Part shown: positions 53,671 to 64,000 of the stretch, in pieces
Layout of the letters: each line of letters opens with the position of its first letter
Numbering within the stretch: position 1 is the first letter of the stretch
DNA from: Galeruca laticollis
Lineage: Eukaryota; Arthropoda; Insecta; Coleoptera; Chrysomelidae
Direction of reading: 5' to 3'
Assembly: GCA_963921935.1 (NCBI GenBank)
Contig: OY998180.1
Location: forward strand, 101,567,610-101,631,609
Length of the DNA stretch: 64,000 nt
Made by a program: the position numbers and the translations under genes
The notes under the pieces: model-generated
Seen by the model: only the letters and a program-made list of their open reading frames with translations
Databases searched by the model: none
What the model was told of the DNA's origin: nothing

Positions 53671-55540
53671 GGAAATATGGTTCCTCTACAGAATTATTTA
53701 GCCTTCGCCCAGAGCTGACGCATACGCATCAGCAACTTATTACAATCATAATATGTATTGTTGGTTGCGTTACCGCACGATGGAGATAATATTCTTTATT
53801 TATTGAATTGTTTCGTTTAAATAAAAGGTTTTGTTTTAGGTTAGTTTTGGTTGTCATACCAACTTCTTCTTCTTAATACCCTCTTTTAAAATGCATTTAA
53901 AGACAGTTATTACCTTATAATGTTGAAAAGAGATAGCGACAAATAACATTAATTAGGTTTTATCCATAAGGATTTATTTTGAACTCTTTTGACAGCTGTA
54001 ATTTTTTTAAATCTTTACACTGTCGTTTTCAGCCACCGAGTAGTTGTGAGGTTAATTATAAATACTTAATCAATGGTTGTATGTTTCATTTGCAGTTCTT
54101 ATTATTCTTGTTGGATAGAAAGTGTTTATATTTCATTGTTTTGTCATTGTATTCATTATCAGACAAATTAGGTAATTTAAATGTTCATTAAACTGAAATT
54201 ACTGTTTAGAAGTTTTCGTATATGCCACACTTTGGCGCTTCGTTACTTTGTCCCATAACAGAGAATGCACCCCATTAGTGTGTCGTAGAACGTTGGCGTA
54301 GGTCAGTGAAAGCTGGTAAATAATTAAACCTACTGAAACGTTGTTCGTTATCGTGCCTAAGATCTTTTCTATCGGCCAACCAATATTCCTTATTACTTTC
54401 TATTTAATTTTATTTGCTGTATAAACCCAACTTTAGTGAGCAACTTCAGTGTTTCCCTGATATAGCTCTGGTCGACTCGTTCCTCTTTCCAAAACTAGTA
54501 CTTCGGTGCAACCGTTTCGATTAGATAGACGGCATACGAGAAAATTTCCGGTATTTTTGAATATAGTAGTGTGAAACTCTTTCCATTTCTGATTTTGATC
54601 TATAAATCTGACAACGCCATCACAATTTCCGACCCAATATTTTTAGCATTTCGTTTTCACTGGTTATTCGGGGTAGTCTATTTTAGTTTTCCAACGGAAA
54701 ATGCTTCCGTCTTACCTCTTGTAACTATTCTCAACTTAAACCACTGAAAACAAACGTATTTATCAAATTTCTCTTTTGCACACTTTTTCACAAAAATTTC
54801 TGCACTTGAAAAAACAAAATGCCTGTTAAGAAAATCTTAAAATCGGTATTTAAATACATCCATAGATTGAGAAAAAATAAAAGTGATGCCATTAGATACG
54901 TTAAAATTTAAATTAATATTTGTGTTGATATTTTTAGGGTAATTTGTTGAAACTATTGGAGGTTGATTAAATTCGTGATTTTAGGCAATTTAGTGAAAAT
55001 TTTTATCTTTCCACATGGAAGTTTAAGGGGTAAGTTGTGAATCAACGATAATTTGAATTGGAAATACCGCATGCAATATACACATTTACTAAATAATATC
55101 AATAAATATAAATACGTGGAAGTCATTTATAATCGGGTTTTCTTTGTTCATACCATTTATATACTTACCTTCGCATTTCTATGTAGTGGAAAAAATGTCT
55201 ATTTTGAAAAATACTTCGTTAAATTTTAGCGACTGTCCATGCCAATAAAAAAAAGATCATAGTACAATTAAACTAGTTATAAAAGAATGAATGAAAATGA
55301 CCTGGCGATGATCCTTATAAAAAATTTAGTTATAAAAAAGTGTCTTCAGCTAGTGGATTAGTCCAAGCAACTTATTCAGGGGCGTACCAAAGAGGGACAA
55401 GCGAAGATCGTTCAGGTTATAAAAATTTAGAATAGTAAACTGTTTCTTGGTCTGTAAAATCCTAGCAGTGCAAGGTAGCAAGAAAAATAAACTAAGTTTA
55501 AACTTTTTTGAGAAAACTGGCATCAACCAAGTTTTAATCC
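53671..55540. other. no supported gene
   Basis: About 1.9 kb of AT-rich sequence. Short ORFs without motifs. I see no tRNA, repeat or transposon end that I can support. Confidence 0.35.
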
Positions 55541-55541
55541 A

Positions 55542-56245
55542 GTGAAATTTAAAAGTGCAACTTTAACTACACATGTAAAGATAGTTGTGCTAAATGTGTA
55601 TGTTCTCGTGCACGAGCACCCAACGTGTACCGTTCGCAGTGCAGTTTCAAAATGTGCCAATATGACAGGAATTGGTAGAACTACCATTTACAAGCTTTTA
55701 AAATACCTACAGAAAAATGGGTTTAATTATGGAACCTTCGAAGGGAAAAAACCTATAGAAATCGACGAGGCAGTTAAATATATTATTAAGAGTAAAGTTA
55801 ATTCATTTTACCTTAATAAGCAAATTCCAACAATCAACAAGATTTTATCAACACAATGATAACGAACATTTAAATATAATAAAGAGAACAAAATTATGGA
55901 AAATTTTACATGACTTAAATTTCATTTGGGAGAAGCACCGATGGAAAAAGAATAGATAGCTTGTTGAAGACGGAAATATTTGAGGGAAATACGAAAACTG
56001 AGAACAGATGTAAAACGAATATTCTATTTAGACGAAACCTAGCTGAATGAAGGACACACGCTTTCGTCGCTTACATAAGTCTGTCAAGAAAAATCAGTTT
56101 AAAATCCCAGACAAGCTTTTCTAGGTTTATCAACGGGTTTAAATACGACAATTGAAAAAGGTCGTCGTTTAATGATAACCCATATTGGGGTGATGAAGGT
56201 TTTGCTTGAATTTGTGTCAAAATCTACCAAAGATACCTCGAAGAA
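55542..56245 (+). pseudogene. IS630-like (DDE_3) transposase relic
   Basis: An HTH region CANMTGIGRTTIYKLLKYLQ (about 55654-55715) is followed by a linker. Broken frames then read LWKILHDLNFIWEKHRWKKN, IFYLDETWLNEGH-like (the sequence shows YLDET with a TAG in place of Trp, first Asp) and STGLNTTIEKGRRLMITHIG. These follow the order of insect IS630/DDE_3 transposases up to the middle of the catalytic core. The second Asp and Glu parts are missing. It ends where the Penelope-related repeat begins (about 56255). Confidence 0.7.
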
Positions 56246-56293
56246 ATGAACTGGGTTCACGGGTTGAACTGCGTTGGAAATTTGTGATTTCTC

Positions 56294-56328
56294 GACGTTT
56301 CGGCTTCCACTTTGAAGCCATTATCAAG
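56294..56328 (-). ncRNA. degenerate hammerhead ribozyme core
   Basis: On the minus strand CTTGATAATGGCTTC, loop AAAGTG, GAAGCC, GAAACGTC. A 6-bp stem II (GGCTTC/GAAGCC) is followed by the conserved GAAAC. The CUGAUGA box is altered (TTGATAA), so activity is doubtful. Confidence 0.55.
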
Positions 56329-56364
56329 AGGGGGTATTAGGTTAATCGTTCATTAATCTAGGAA

Positions 56365-57060
56365 GTGATCCGATTCCGTAGTCTCAATCTGCCTACTTCT
56401 TGGAATTTCACGGCGGGTTTTGTCTTTTTGGCGTGCGCGGTACGTGTGTTACTGGCGGGAGTGGCAACATATATAGAATGTTTGTTATTCCGGGATGTTT
56501 TTGGGGGACAGCATTGGCGCAGACCATGCTGGAAGGAGGTGAGGTGGTATCGAAAGGGGGCGGGTGAAGAAAATGTTTCCAGGTTGATGGTAATCAATGG
56601 CTGTCATCCCTGGTGTTTAAACAGTTTGGACGTTTTTCTATCTCGATAGCTTATCGAATTATTTAGGATTTGATGGAGCGAGTTGGGGTGATATTCATGG
56701 TTTTATCGAAATTTATTGTGTGTCCTGTTTCTGAATTTCTAACAGATACAGTGTTCTTTTGCTCTAACGGAGATACGTCGGTTGGTCTGACCTATGCAGG
56801 AGCGGGGAAAATCTAAGCAAGGGATTACATATACTCCATGCTATTCATTGGAAATTTTATTCTTGACAGATCTGATTAGGTGGGAGTTTTCTGTTGGGGT
56901 TTGAAGATTGTTCGAATACCGTGGGGTTTGAAGATTTTGCAGAATCTGTCTGTCACTCCTTTAATGTAAGAAATGGATATTTTTAACTATGGTGGAATGT
57001 GGTGAAGTGGCAATTGAAAATTTCTGAATGCTCCTGTTGAGTTGGGATTCTTTGTAACTA
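56365..57060. other. unassigned part of the Penelope relic
   Basis: Open stretch on plus (56365-56649) without recognisable motif. Expected place of the GIY-YIG region on minus, not found. Confidence 0.3.
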
Positions 57061-57064
57061 TTTT

Positions 57065-57960
57065 GAATCAAAGCTTGTTTAAAAAAATTGATTTTGGTGG
57101 TCGATTGGATTCGTCAGACAGAGAGATGGATCGGGATACGAGTGAATTGATAACGGAGTTAAGTTGGATAGGATGGTGATGGGAATGGGCATTGAGAAAA
57201 CGGTTGGTGTGAGTGGATTTGCGATAGATGGAGTGTAAGATACCACGTGATGACGTCAAGAAATGACTTCCATTGTGAATTGGATACATGGATATACGCT
57301 GTTCAGATGGAGTAGGAAATAGTTTAAAGTATCTCTTCCATGGTGCCAAATGACGAAAGTGTCATCAATATATCGTAACCAACAGCTTGTCCGGAGGGGA
57401 GAGGAAGATAGTGCTGAATTTTCGAAATATTTCATGAAAATGTTGGTCATAACCGAAGAGACAGGGGATCCCATGGGGGCACCTTTCAGTTGTCTGTAGA
57501 AGGTATTTGTTATCTAAGATAGACAAAGTTTCATCGATAGGCATGTTGGTAAATAACGAGACAATGTCATAGCTGACAAGGATATATGTGGAAGAAATAT
57601 CAAAACCTTTGAGTAGGTCAATGAAATGGTGAGAATTTTTAACATAGGATTGGGACTGCTGAGCAATTGCTTGAAGGGTTTCAGCTAGATGCCTAGCCAA
57701 GAGTTGGGTGGGGCAGTTAAATGCACTGACAATGGCTCAAAGTGGGAGATCGGGTTTGTAGATTTTTGGAAGACCGTATATTCGAGGAATGCAGGATGAT
57801 TTTTTTCGTAGGATGAGCTTAGCTTTTATGTCAGAAGAAAGTTGGAACTTGTTGAAAAACATTCAACTAAAGAATAAACGAACCGAGTCATTCATAAAGC
57901 CATCGAAAATGCGATCAATCGTTAGGTTTGGGGAGAAGTCATTTTAAATTGTTTTGGCAA
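57065..57960 (-). pseudogene. Penelope-like reverse transcriptase
   Basis: The minus frame at 57700 on reads YILVSYDIVSLFTNMPIDET (the DV.SLFTNiP motif with the catalytic Asp). After a shift near 57475 it reads MGSPVSSVMTNIFMKYFENS and CWLRYIDDTFVIWHHGRDTL (YiDDtF, catalytic). After another shift it reads HSIYRKSTHTNRFLNAHSHH and NSVINSLVSRSISLSDESN (the yRKpTHt.rYln..S.HP block). These are hallmark Penelope RT motifs in correct order. Two or three shifts inactivate it. Confidence 0.9.
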
Positions 57961-58280
57961 CGCCGCACTAGGCCCCAACTTCAATATTTTCTCGCTCGCT
58001 CGGTTTTGAATGCTGTAGCGTTTCTAAACTGAATGGGTAACACGGTCATCAAATAATGAATGAGAACAGCGAACGATTTGTTTACAAGAGTATTGCAGGG
58101 TTGTCACATTGACGATAACTTTTTCGAGATAAATCTATAAATTACACTATATTTTAACTATATGAACTAGTTAGGAAACTTTGCGATAGCTTTGTCCGTA
58201 TATATATAGAAATTTCTTGGAATAACGTCATTAAACAAACAAACTCTGGAGGTTCCTTTTAATAAATTTTTATTGATTAC

Positions 58281-58312
58281 GTACGTTTCGACATAATCCT
58301 GTCATTATTAAA
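58281..58312 (-). ncRNA. degenerate hammerhead ribozyme core
   Basis: On the minus strand TTAATAATGACAGGATTATG, TCGAAACGTAC. Stem GACA/TGTC is followed by GAAAC. The CUGAUGA box reads TTAATAA-like. Similar layout to 56294-56328. Confidence 0.45.
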
Positions 58313-58320
58313 TCACCTAC

Positions 58321-58741
58321 AAAACAATTAAAAAATATCTTTACATAAAAACTACACTACAATTAAAAAGTAAAAACTGTAAAATTTTTACTCGTAAAAT
58401 ATTCACATTTGATTTATTTACAATTATATAAATTACCTGTTTGTTGGGACATCACATGGTTAAAACAACTTATCTAATTTAAAATTGCTTTTTAAAAATA
58501 TGAGCTTCCATGTCAAAACACTATCCTCCCCTTATCACAGCTTAATTAGTTTTAATATTTACAAAACATACATTATTGGTTTATTTCCCCATACCAACTG
58601 CACTTTGAATTTTTATTTGATAGTACAGGTGAAATTTTACAAATTTTATTATATATTCAATAGTAAGGTACAAAAAGTTTTAGAGGTGGCACTCAAATAC
58701 TTATCTGTGTTATTATTTTTTTAATATGCCGTCATAGATAA
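58321..58741. other. AT-rich, no supported gene
   Basis: Likely Penelope repeat or flank. No motif. Confidence 0.3.
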
Positions 58742-58743
58742 TA

Positions 58744-60291
58744 CACTCAGGTGCAAAAAATTCGATCCATCGTATATTTTCCATTTATTGTGACTTTTAA
58801 CTTATTATATGGCATATATAAATATAGAGAGACCCTTGTATAATTGAAATTATCAATTTATATACATTATTTTCATTTTTCTTATGACATTTTTTATAAA
58901 CAATACAAATTTTAGGCTTTTGTCAGAAATCTACGTCTGATAGAGCAGCAAGAAATTCATTTGTTATTTTAGTGACCCATACAAACCCACCGAATTAGTA
59001 TTTAAACTTATTATTTTGTTAATTTAATTGAAATCAAATGGCTTTAACACCAACGGATGCTGCAAGGGCAGTGGCTTCAGTTCAAGATGGTCGTAGCCAA
59101 TATTATGCGGCTGAAGTAGTAGGTGTTAATCGTTGTGCAGTTCAAAGAGCAATTCAGCGGTTTAATGAAACTGGAAATTACACGAGGAGAGGATCAGGCC
59201 GTAGAAGGGTAACATCCGCACTCGATGATAGATTTTTGGTTTCTTCGTGTTTGAGAAATAGACATTTAACGTCAGTTGAGCTGGCAAATCGTCTGAGCGA
59301 AGTAAGAAATGTCGATGTAAGCAGGTAGACAGTTCGTCGACGACTCACTGAAGCTAATTTATATTCCAGAAGGCCAGCTCTATGTCCACTGCTATCCATG
59401 GAACAACGCAGAGTTCGGCTTGCTTTTGCAAGGGAACACGAGGACTGGAATGACGCCGATTCGAGTAATGTATTGTTCTCGGATGAGTCCAGGTTTTGTT
59501 TAACGACACCAGATGGTAGAGAAAGAATCTACAGAAGACAAGGAGAGCGATTCACCCAATGTAACATTGCGGAAAGAATAAGTTACCGAGGAGGCTCAGT
59601 TATGGTTTGGGCTGGTATAAGTTCCGAGGCCCGTACTGACTTGGTTCTTGTAGATGGAGGTTCTATGACAGGAGCAAGGTACATAACAACAATTTTGGAT
59701 GAGCATGTGGTATCTTTTGCTCCATTTGTAGGGCCTAATTTTATTTTCATGGTCGATAACGCGCGGCCACATCGTGCAAGAATCGTTAATGAATATTTAG
59801 AAGAAGTCGGGATTGTCCGTATGAATTGGCCATCTTCAAGTCCAGATCTCAATCCTATAGAACATATATGGGACACTCTAGGAAGAAGAATCCGATGACG
59901 GGTACCTCGTGCTAACAACTTGGCTGAACTTAGTGTGGTGCTTCAGGCAATATGGGACGAATTGGACCAACTCGATGTCCAACATTTAATTAGCTCTATG
60001 CCAAGACGTATGCAGGCTGTTAGAAGGGCCCGAGGAGGAAATACAAATTATTAATAAAAAAAATAACACACTTAACATTTCATTATAACCATTGTTTTGA
60101 TTACCACATATACTTCATTTTTCCATTATTCGAATAATGCCAATTGTTTTCATTACAACATGATTTTCTTGTATAAACTGTCTTTATTATTCATACCTTT
60201 AACATTTAAAACCGATCCCAAACTTACATGGTCAAATTTTTCTCTACTTTGCTAAAAAATAGTCGTAGATCGAATTTTTCTCACCTGAGTG
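58744..60291. mobile_element. Tc1-type transposon, 1.55 kb, nearly intact
   Basis: Inverted ends CACTCAGGTGCAAAAAATTC (58744 on) and the complement of GAATTTTTCTCACCTGAGTG (to 60291). The TA dinucleotide is duplicated at 58742-58743 and 60292-60293. The element encloses one transposase gene with only two stop codons. The youngest-looking insertion in the window. Confidence 0.95.
59038..60053 (+). pseudogene. Tc1-type transposase, DD34E, two stop codons
   Basis: About 338 codons from ATG 59038 to TAA 60051-60053. The paired-type helix-turn-helix is MALTPTDAARAVASVQDGRS then YYAAEVVGVNRCAVQRAIQR, with an AT-hook-like RRGSGRRR. Catalytic core: NVLFSDESRFCLTTPDGRER (first Asp), NFIFMVDNARPHRARIVNEY (second Asp) and SPDLNPIEHIWDTLGRR (Glu, 34 residues after the second Asp). 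The only defects are TAG at 59326-59328 (after NVDVSR) and TGA at 59896-59898 (after GRRIR); both look like single-base changes, the second a CGA-to-TGA transition. Length and motifs are otherwise normal for the family. Confidence 0.95.
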
Positions 60292-60299
60292 TACTTATA

Positions 60300-60570
60300 C
60301 TCGCAACGAGGTGGAAAACAAGAAAAATAAGAGAACAGGAAAAGAAAAGTACAGGAAAGATCTCCAGAAGCAAACACACTACGCGTACAAAAAAAACGAA
60401 AAACCCAAGTAGTAACTCGACAGGAAATATATAAAAATGGCTATGGAAACGGATATGACAATGGAAATGAATCAGAATATATAAAAAAATAAATAAAAGC
60501 TACTGACAACAGATACAAAAGAAAAAACAAAGGAAAAGTTAGTAGGAATAAAAATATAGAAAAGGAGAGT
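60300..60570 (+). other. 5' flank or 5' UTR of the RTE-type LINE
   Basis: Lys/Arg-rich broken coding-like sequence, no motif. Confidence 0.3.
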
Positions 60571-62640
60571 ATGTGGAAAATTGCTACATGGAAAAGGCGA
60601 GTAGCAGGAAAGGAAGTCGAATTAATACCTACAAGAATTTGAAAAAGAAACTTTGGATATATTAGGAATTACATAGACCAAAAAGAAAGTTCAAGGCGAA
60701 ATTGAATTAGAAAAGGGACATTTGTTAATATTTAATAGTGTAAACGTAAACAAGTAGAGCAAAAGAAGGAAATGGATGTATAATAAAGAAAGAACATAAG
60801 AAATATATCAAAAAGTGGACAGGAATCACAGAAAGAATACTTAAAATTGAATTGAATTTAAAAGAAAGCACAACGATAATTATACAATAGAGGATGCTAA
60901 AAACAGATTAATAATAATGGTAGATTTTAATGGAAGAGTTGCAAAGAAAGACGAAGAAAGCAGTGACGTAATTGGCATATATGGAGAGAATGAAAGAAAC
61001 AACAATGGAGTACGGTTAATAAATTTTTGTATATTAAAGCAACTAATAGTATCGAATATGTTTTATCAACATAAAGAGACATATAAATATACAAGAGAGA
61101 GAGGTAAGTAGCAGAAATGAAAAGTCCATCATTGATTATGTTCTCATAAACAAAAGAAAATAGAAAAGATGTGAAAGGTATCAGGGTCATGCAAAGCGCA
61201 GAAATATACAGCGATCATTACTTATTGAGAGCAAAATTAAAAATGACAACTGAAAAACAGAATGAAAGTACAAATAATGGAAAAAATGAACAAAAATTGA
61301 GGAAACAAATAAAATCATATAAGTTAAGGGAAATAGAGGTAGCCAAAAATTTTAAAGAATATACCGAAAAATAAATGGAAATATGGCAGGAAGAAATACA
61401 AAGTATATCGATAGAAGAAATGCGAGGCAAATACAAATCTATAATATTAGAGACCGCAACAGAAGTATGTGGCACTACCAGAACCGGTGGTAACAAAAAA
61501 CAAACGAGATGGTGGAATAAAGATATACAAGAATAAACTAAACTAAACAAGCAAAAATGGAGAGAACATCTACGAAATAAAACGATTGAAAGCTACGAAA
61601 ATTATAAAATTCAAAGAAAATGGGTTAAGGACGTGGCAATCACAGCAAAAAAAGAAACACGGGAAGAATTAGGCAAACAAATGGAATAAGACAGTAAAGG
61701 AAATCAGAAACTCTTCTTTAAGGTCGTAAAAACGCTAAGAAATGTAAAATCGGGCAATGTAAAACAGATAAACAATAAAACTGGAGTTAGTTGGAAATTA
61801 CTTAATGTAGAGAAACAAGAACATCTGAAAGTCTAAGACGAAAGACATCAGGAACTCGAAAACGAAGAAGATGAACAACTGATACAAATAGAAGAAGTGA
61901 AACAAGCAGTTCAAAAGTTGAAAAGGGGTAAAGAAGCGGGTTATGACAGTATTGTGTCTGAAATGTTGCAAAGTTTAGGAGAAAAAGGTCTACAAATGCT
62001 AACTAAATTGTTACAAAGAATATGGAGAAAGATTAGGAAGTAGGTATCATATTGCCACTGACTATATTAGAGACCCGATAATAGAAAACCAATTGCAAGA
62101 ATCCCAAAGCGGCTTTAGGAAAGGAAGAAGTATGCAAGATTATGTATTTACATTGAAACAAGTAATAGTAAAAAAAACTGAGGACAAATCAAAAGTGTAC
62201 CTCGGTTTAATAGATATACAAAAAGCGTTTGACAGTGTTCCCAGAAATAAAATATGGAAAAGTCTACAACAAGAGGAGTTGGAGCAAAATTGAGAAATAA
62301 CATTAAATGCATCATCTATGAAACAACTAGGAACCGTGTAAGAAAAGATAATGAATGGTCCGATGACTTCATGAGAAAAGATTAAGACAGGGTCAGTTCT
62401 GAGTCCGGCGTTATTCGTTGTGATAATGGATAATGTACTTCTTCTTCTTACAGTGCCATATCCGTGATCGCTGACAAGCTATAGAAGTAAGCAAGAGGAA
62501 ATGAGGACGCCCGAAGAAAACATGGGATAACACAGTAGCAGAAATTATACGGGAAAAAGGAATTGAATGGGCAGAGGCTGCAAAAGAAAATAGAAATAAA
62601 AAGAAATGTCGGAGGTTTTTTCCACGAGTAAGCGACACAC
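60571..62640 (+). pseudogene. RTE-type LINE relic (endonuclease and RT)
   Basis: Many breaks but a clear order. KIATWK (start of the EEP fold, N replaced by K), KEVELI and ETLDILGIT-like pieces (60575-60690). MVDFNGRVAKKDEESSDVIG and YGENERNNNGVRLINFC (60917-61030, the GDFN.rvG motif with Val for Gly). KETYKYTRERG, RGAEIYSDHYLL-like (61190-61225, SDH motif). Then QSGFRKGRSMQDYVFTLKQV and LIDIQKAFDSVPRNKIWKSL (62100-62270, RT motif with catalytic Asp), and SVLSPALFVVIMDNV-like (62393-62435). The palm YxDD part is deleted. The end GRPKKTWDNTVAEIIREKGI EWAEAAKENR matches the C-terminus of this LINE type. Overall closest in pattern to RTE ('craniofacial development protein 2-like') elements. Confidence 0.8.
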
Positions 62641-62760
62641 CAGACACCCACAACGGTTACAAACGGGTTTTCGATTATATTCTTTGACTGAAAGTATATT
62701 TCTTTTTATTAAAAATTTCTTGGGATTTTAGTCAAATAAAAACATTATTGAATGATTAGA

Positions 62761-62804
62761 ATGTCATTTTAATAAAATTTTATTTTATTTTATTAAAATG
62801 ACAT
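62761..62804. repeat. perfect hairpin, 17-bp stem
   Basis: ATGTCATTTTAATAAAA and its exact complement separated by 10 bases. Too short to classify; could be a minimal foldback remnant. Confidence 0.7.
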
Positions 62805-62814
62805 TATAATCATA

Positions 62815-63600
62815 CAATGATGTTCTATTCTTTAATTGGATGTTTTCGATTCTAATTAATATTACATAGAACAAAAACAAAACTAAGGTTCACTTTAATT
62901 TACAATGAAAATACTTTTACAGGTTTAAATTCTATGATATAATACTTCAAGCAATCCCTTGACTCTTTAAAATTCGATGCCGTGGAGTTTATTTATTTGC
63001 GTGAATGACATTTACACAAGAAATTCCATACAAAATAATATATTTGAAAGAACTTTGTATTCTAACAAATTTTCAATGTTTAGTGCAATAATATTGGCAG
63101 TGCCAACTTTGTAAAACAGAAATTATTTTTTCATTTTATCAAAGGAATTAGTCTGTTTAAATTTTGTTGTTTAAAAATATAACTCAATTTATAACTTTCT
63201 GTCAAAAATATCGGACAGTTGGTACGTGTATTTGTCCGGATTACTGCGCATATTCTATTCGGTTTTAGACTTACCCTTCGACATTGCAACAAGTTGTTAG
63301 ATAAACATCTTTGTGGTCTTAAAACCCGGGTGTTATATCCAAAATAGATATCAATGACCAAACGTTCAAAGCCTATTTTAATACCAAGATAAAAAATGTT
63401 AACGTCTTAAAAAGTTTACTGGTGTAATATCATGACCTTCATCTTTTTATATTAAAAAGTCAGGTATGTTGAATGTAACAACTTAGGTACAGCTACTAAC
63501 AGCAAAATTATCGCTAGATTTGATTATTTGCAATTCAACAAAGTGAATGTAATTGAACGTCTACAAACATGTGTACAAATTAATAATTTACTTGTTATGG
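62815..63600. other. AT-rich, no supported gene
   Basis: No motif on either strand. Confidence 0.35.
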
Positions 63601-63602
63601 CC

Positions 63603-64000
63603 ACAGATAGATGAGACACTGATTGTGGCGCCCTCTAAAGAGCCTGTCGACTAAACAGTTGAGTGATGTTGAAAAGATTTCTGTAGTTTTAGGTTTTGGC
63701 GGTATATTCAAATGAAATTATTTTATTTCAAAATAGCAATTTATAGTCGATCATTTGACATGTCATTCAATTTAACTCCATTAACTCAATATTGATTAGA
63801 TGTTGAGTTAAATTAAATGAAATATCAAATGATGGACCATAAATGCTTAAAATGGAAAACATAAAACAATAATCATATAAACAGTTTATTTATTTTGGTA
63901 TAAAAATCCACAACAAATAATTTCTTTCACAAAGTACTTTTCCTAACAAACAGAATATATAATGTGAAAACAATGTAATAATTAAAAATAATTTGAGTAA
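63603..64000 (-). repeat. right arm of the long inverted repeat, runs off the window
   Basis: Inverted copy of 50975-51395, beginning inward at CCACAGATAGATGAGACACT and still matching at the last base of the window. Confidence 0.85.

Larger units (their letters stand above)
56280..58320 (-). mobile_element. Penelope-like element relic
   Basis: A minus-strand Penelope-type RT (57960-57065) lies between two hammerhead-like cores (58312-58281 upstream and 56328-56294 downstream). Penelope elements carry such ribozymes in their repeat ends. The GIY-YIG endonuclease is not visible downstream of the RT; the sequence at 56365-57060 is broken or foreign. The two ribozyme stems differ, so the right-hand core may belong to a different copy. 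Confidence 0.65.

Noticed and set aside
59583..59918. 111-codon minus ORF
   Set aside because: Shadow of the Tc1 transposase.

Overview
This is a window of an insect nuclear genome. It is AT-rich and built almost entirely of transposable elements nested inside one another. DUF4780-bearing non-LTR elements, PIF/Harbinger, IS630-type, piggyBac-like, Penelope-like and Polinton elements, together with a nuclear copy of a strongly AT-biased mitochondrial 16S rRNA, point to an arthropod and most likely an insect with a large genome. A beetle is my guess and is not proven. No complete host gene is visible. The host-like pieces are one SR-rich 3' exon (919-1178), a THAP pseudogene (18688-19450) and a four-exon reading frame split by a 9.6 kb insertion (39738-50579).

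Region 1 (1-18590). A piggyBac scrap and the SR exon are followed by a decayed minus-strand Ty3/gypsy element. Its parts read right to left: LTR with TATA and polyA signals (18238-18590), possible primer-binding site, leader, gag, protease, reverse transcriptase, RNase H and integrase, cut off near 3295. It has been invaded by LINE A (4292-8162), a NUMT plus unknown DNA (8687-9846), LINE B (10053-11962), a two-gene Harbinger transposon (14061-16567) and a LINE tail (16895-17560). LINE A and LINE B have visible target-site duplications, and the gypsy reading frame resumes on the far side of each large insert.

Region 2 (18600-26660). A THAP pseudogene runs into a satellite of about 172 bp period. 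Then come a TA microsatellite, IS630-like scraps and two back-to-back MITEs, one with a 3-bp and one with an 8-bp target duplication.

Region 3 (26663-34976). A C2H2/MULE-type transposase gene with several decayed exons is split by a 5.26 kb hAT element (29082-34336) with a perfect 8-bp target duplication.

Region 4 (35000-50600). A YqaJ-nuclease element resembling ISL2EU (36648-38790) precedes the four-exon frame. The third intron of that frame holds a 9.6 kb inverted-repeat element (40007-49586) with a Tnp2-like transposase and a second three-exon gene. That element in turn holds a 5.5 kb Polinton/Maverick derivative (42729-48269) with 2 kb arms, a DNA polymerase B scrap, a 6-bp target duplication and an assembly gap. 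Small foldback copies sharing the ends of the 9.6 kb element, including a conserved tail outside the hairpin, lie at 33132-33271 and 36969-37300. This set of related ends is the most novel-looking signal in the window.

Region 5 (50600-64000). MITEs, an IS630-type transposase relic, a Penelope-like reverse transcriptase between two hammerhead-like cores, a nearly intact Tc1 transposon (58744-60291), an RTE-type LINE, and two arms of a long inverted repeat that runs off the right edge.
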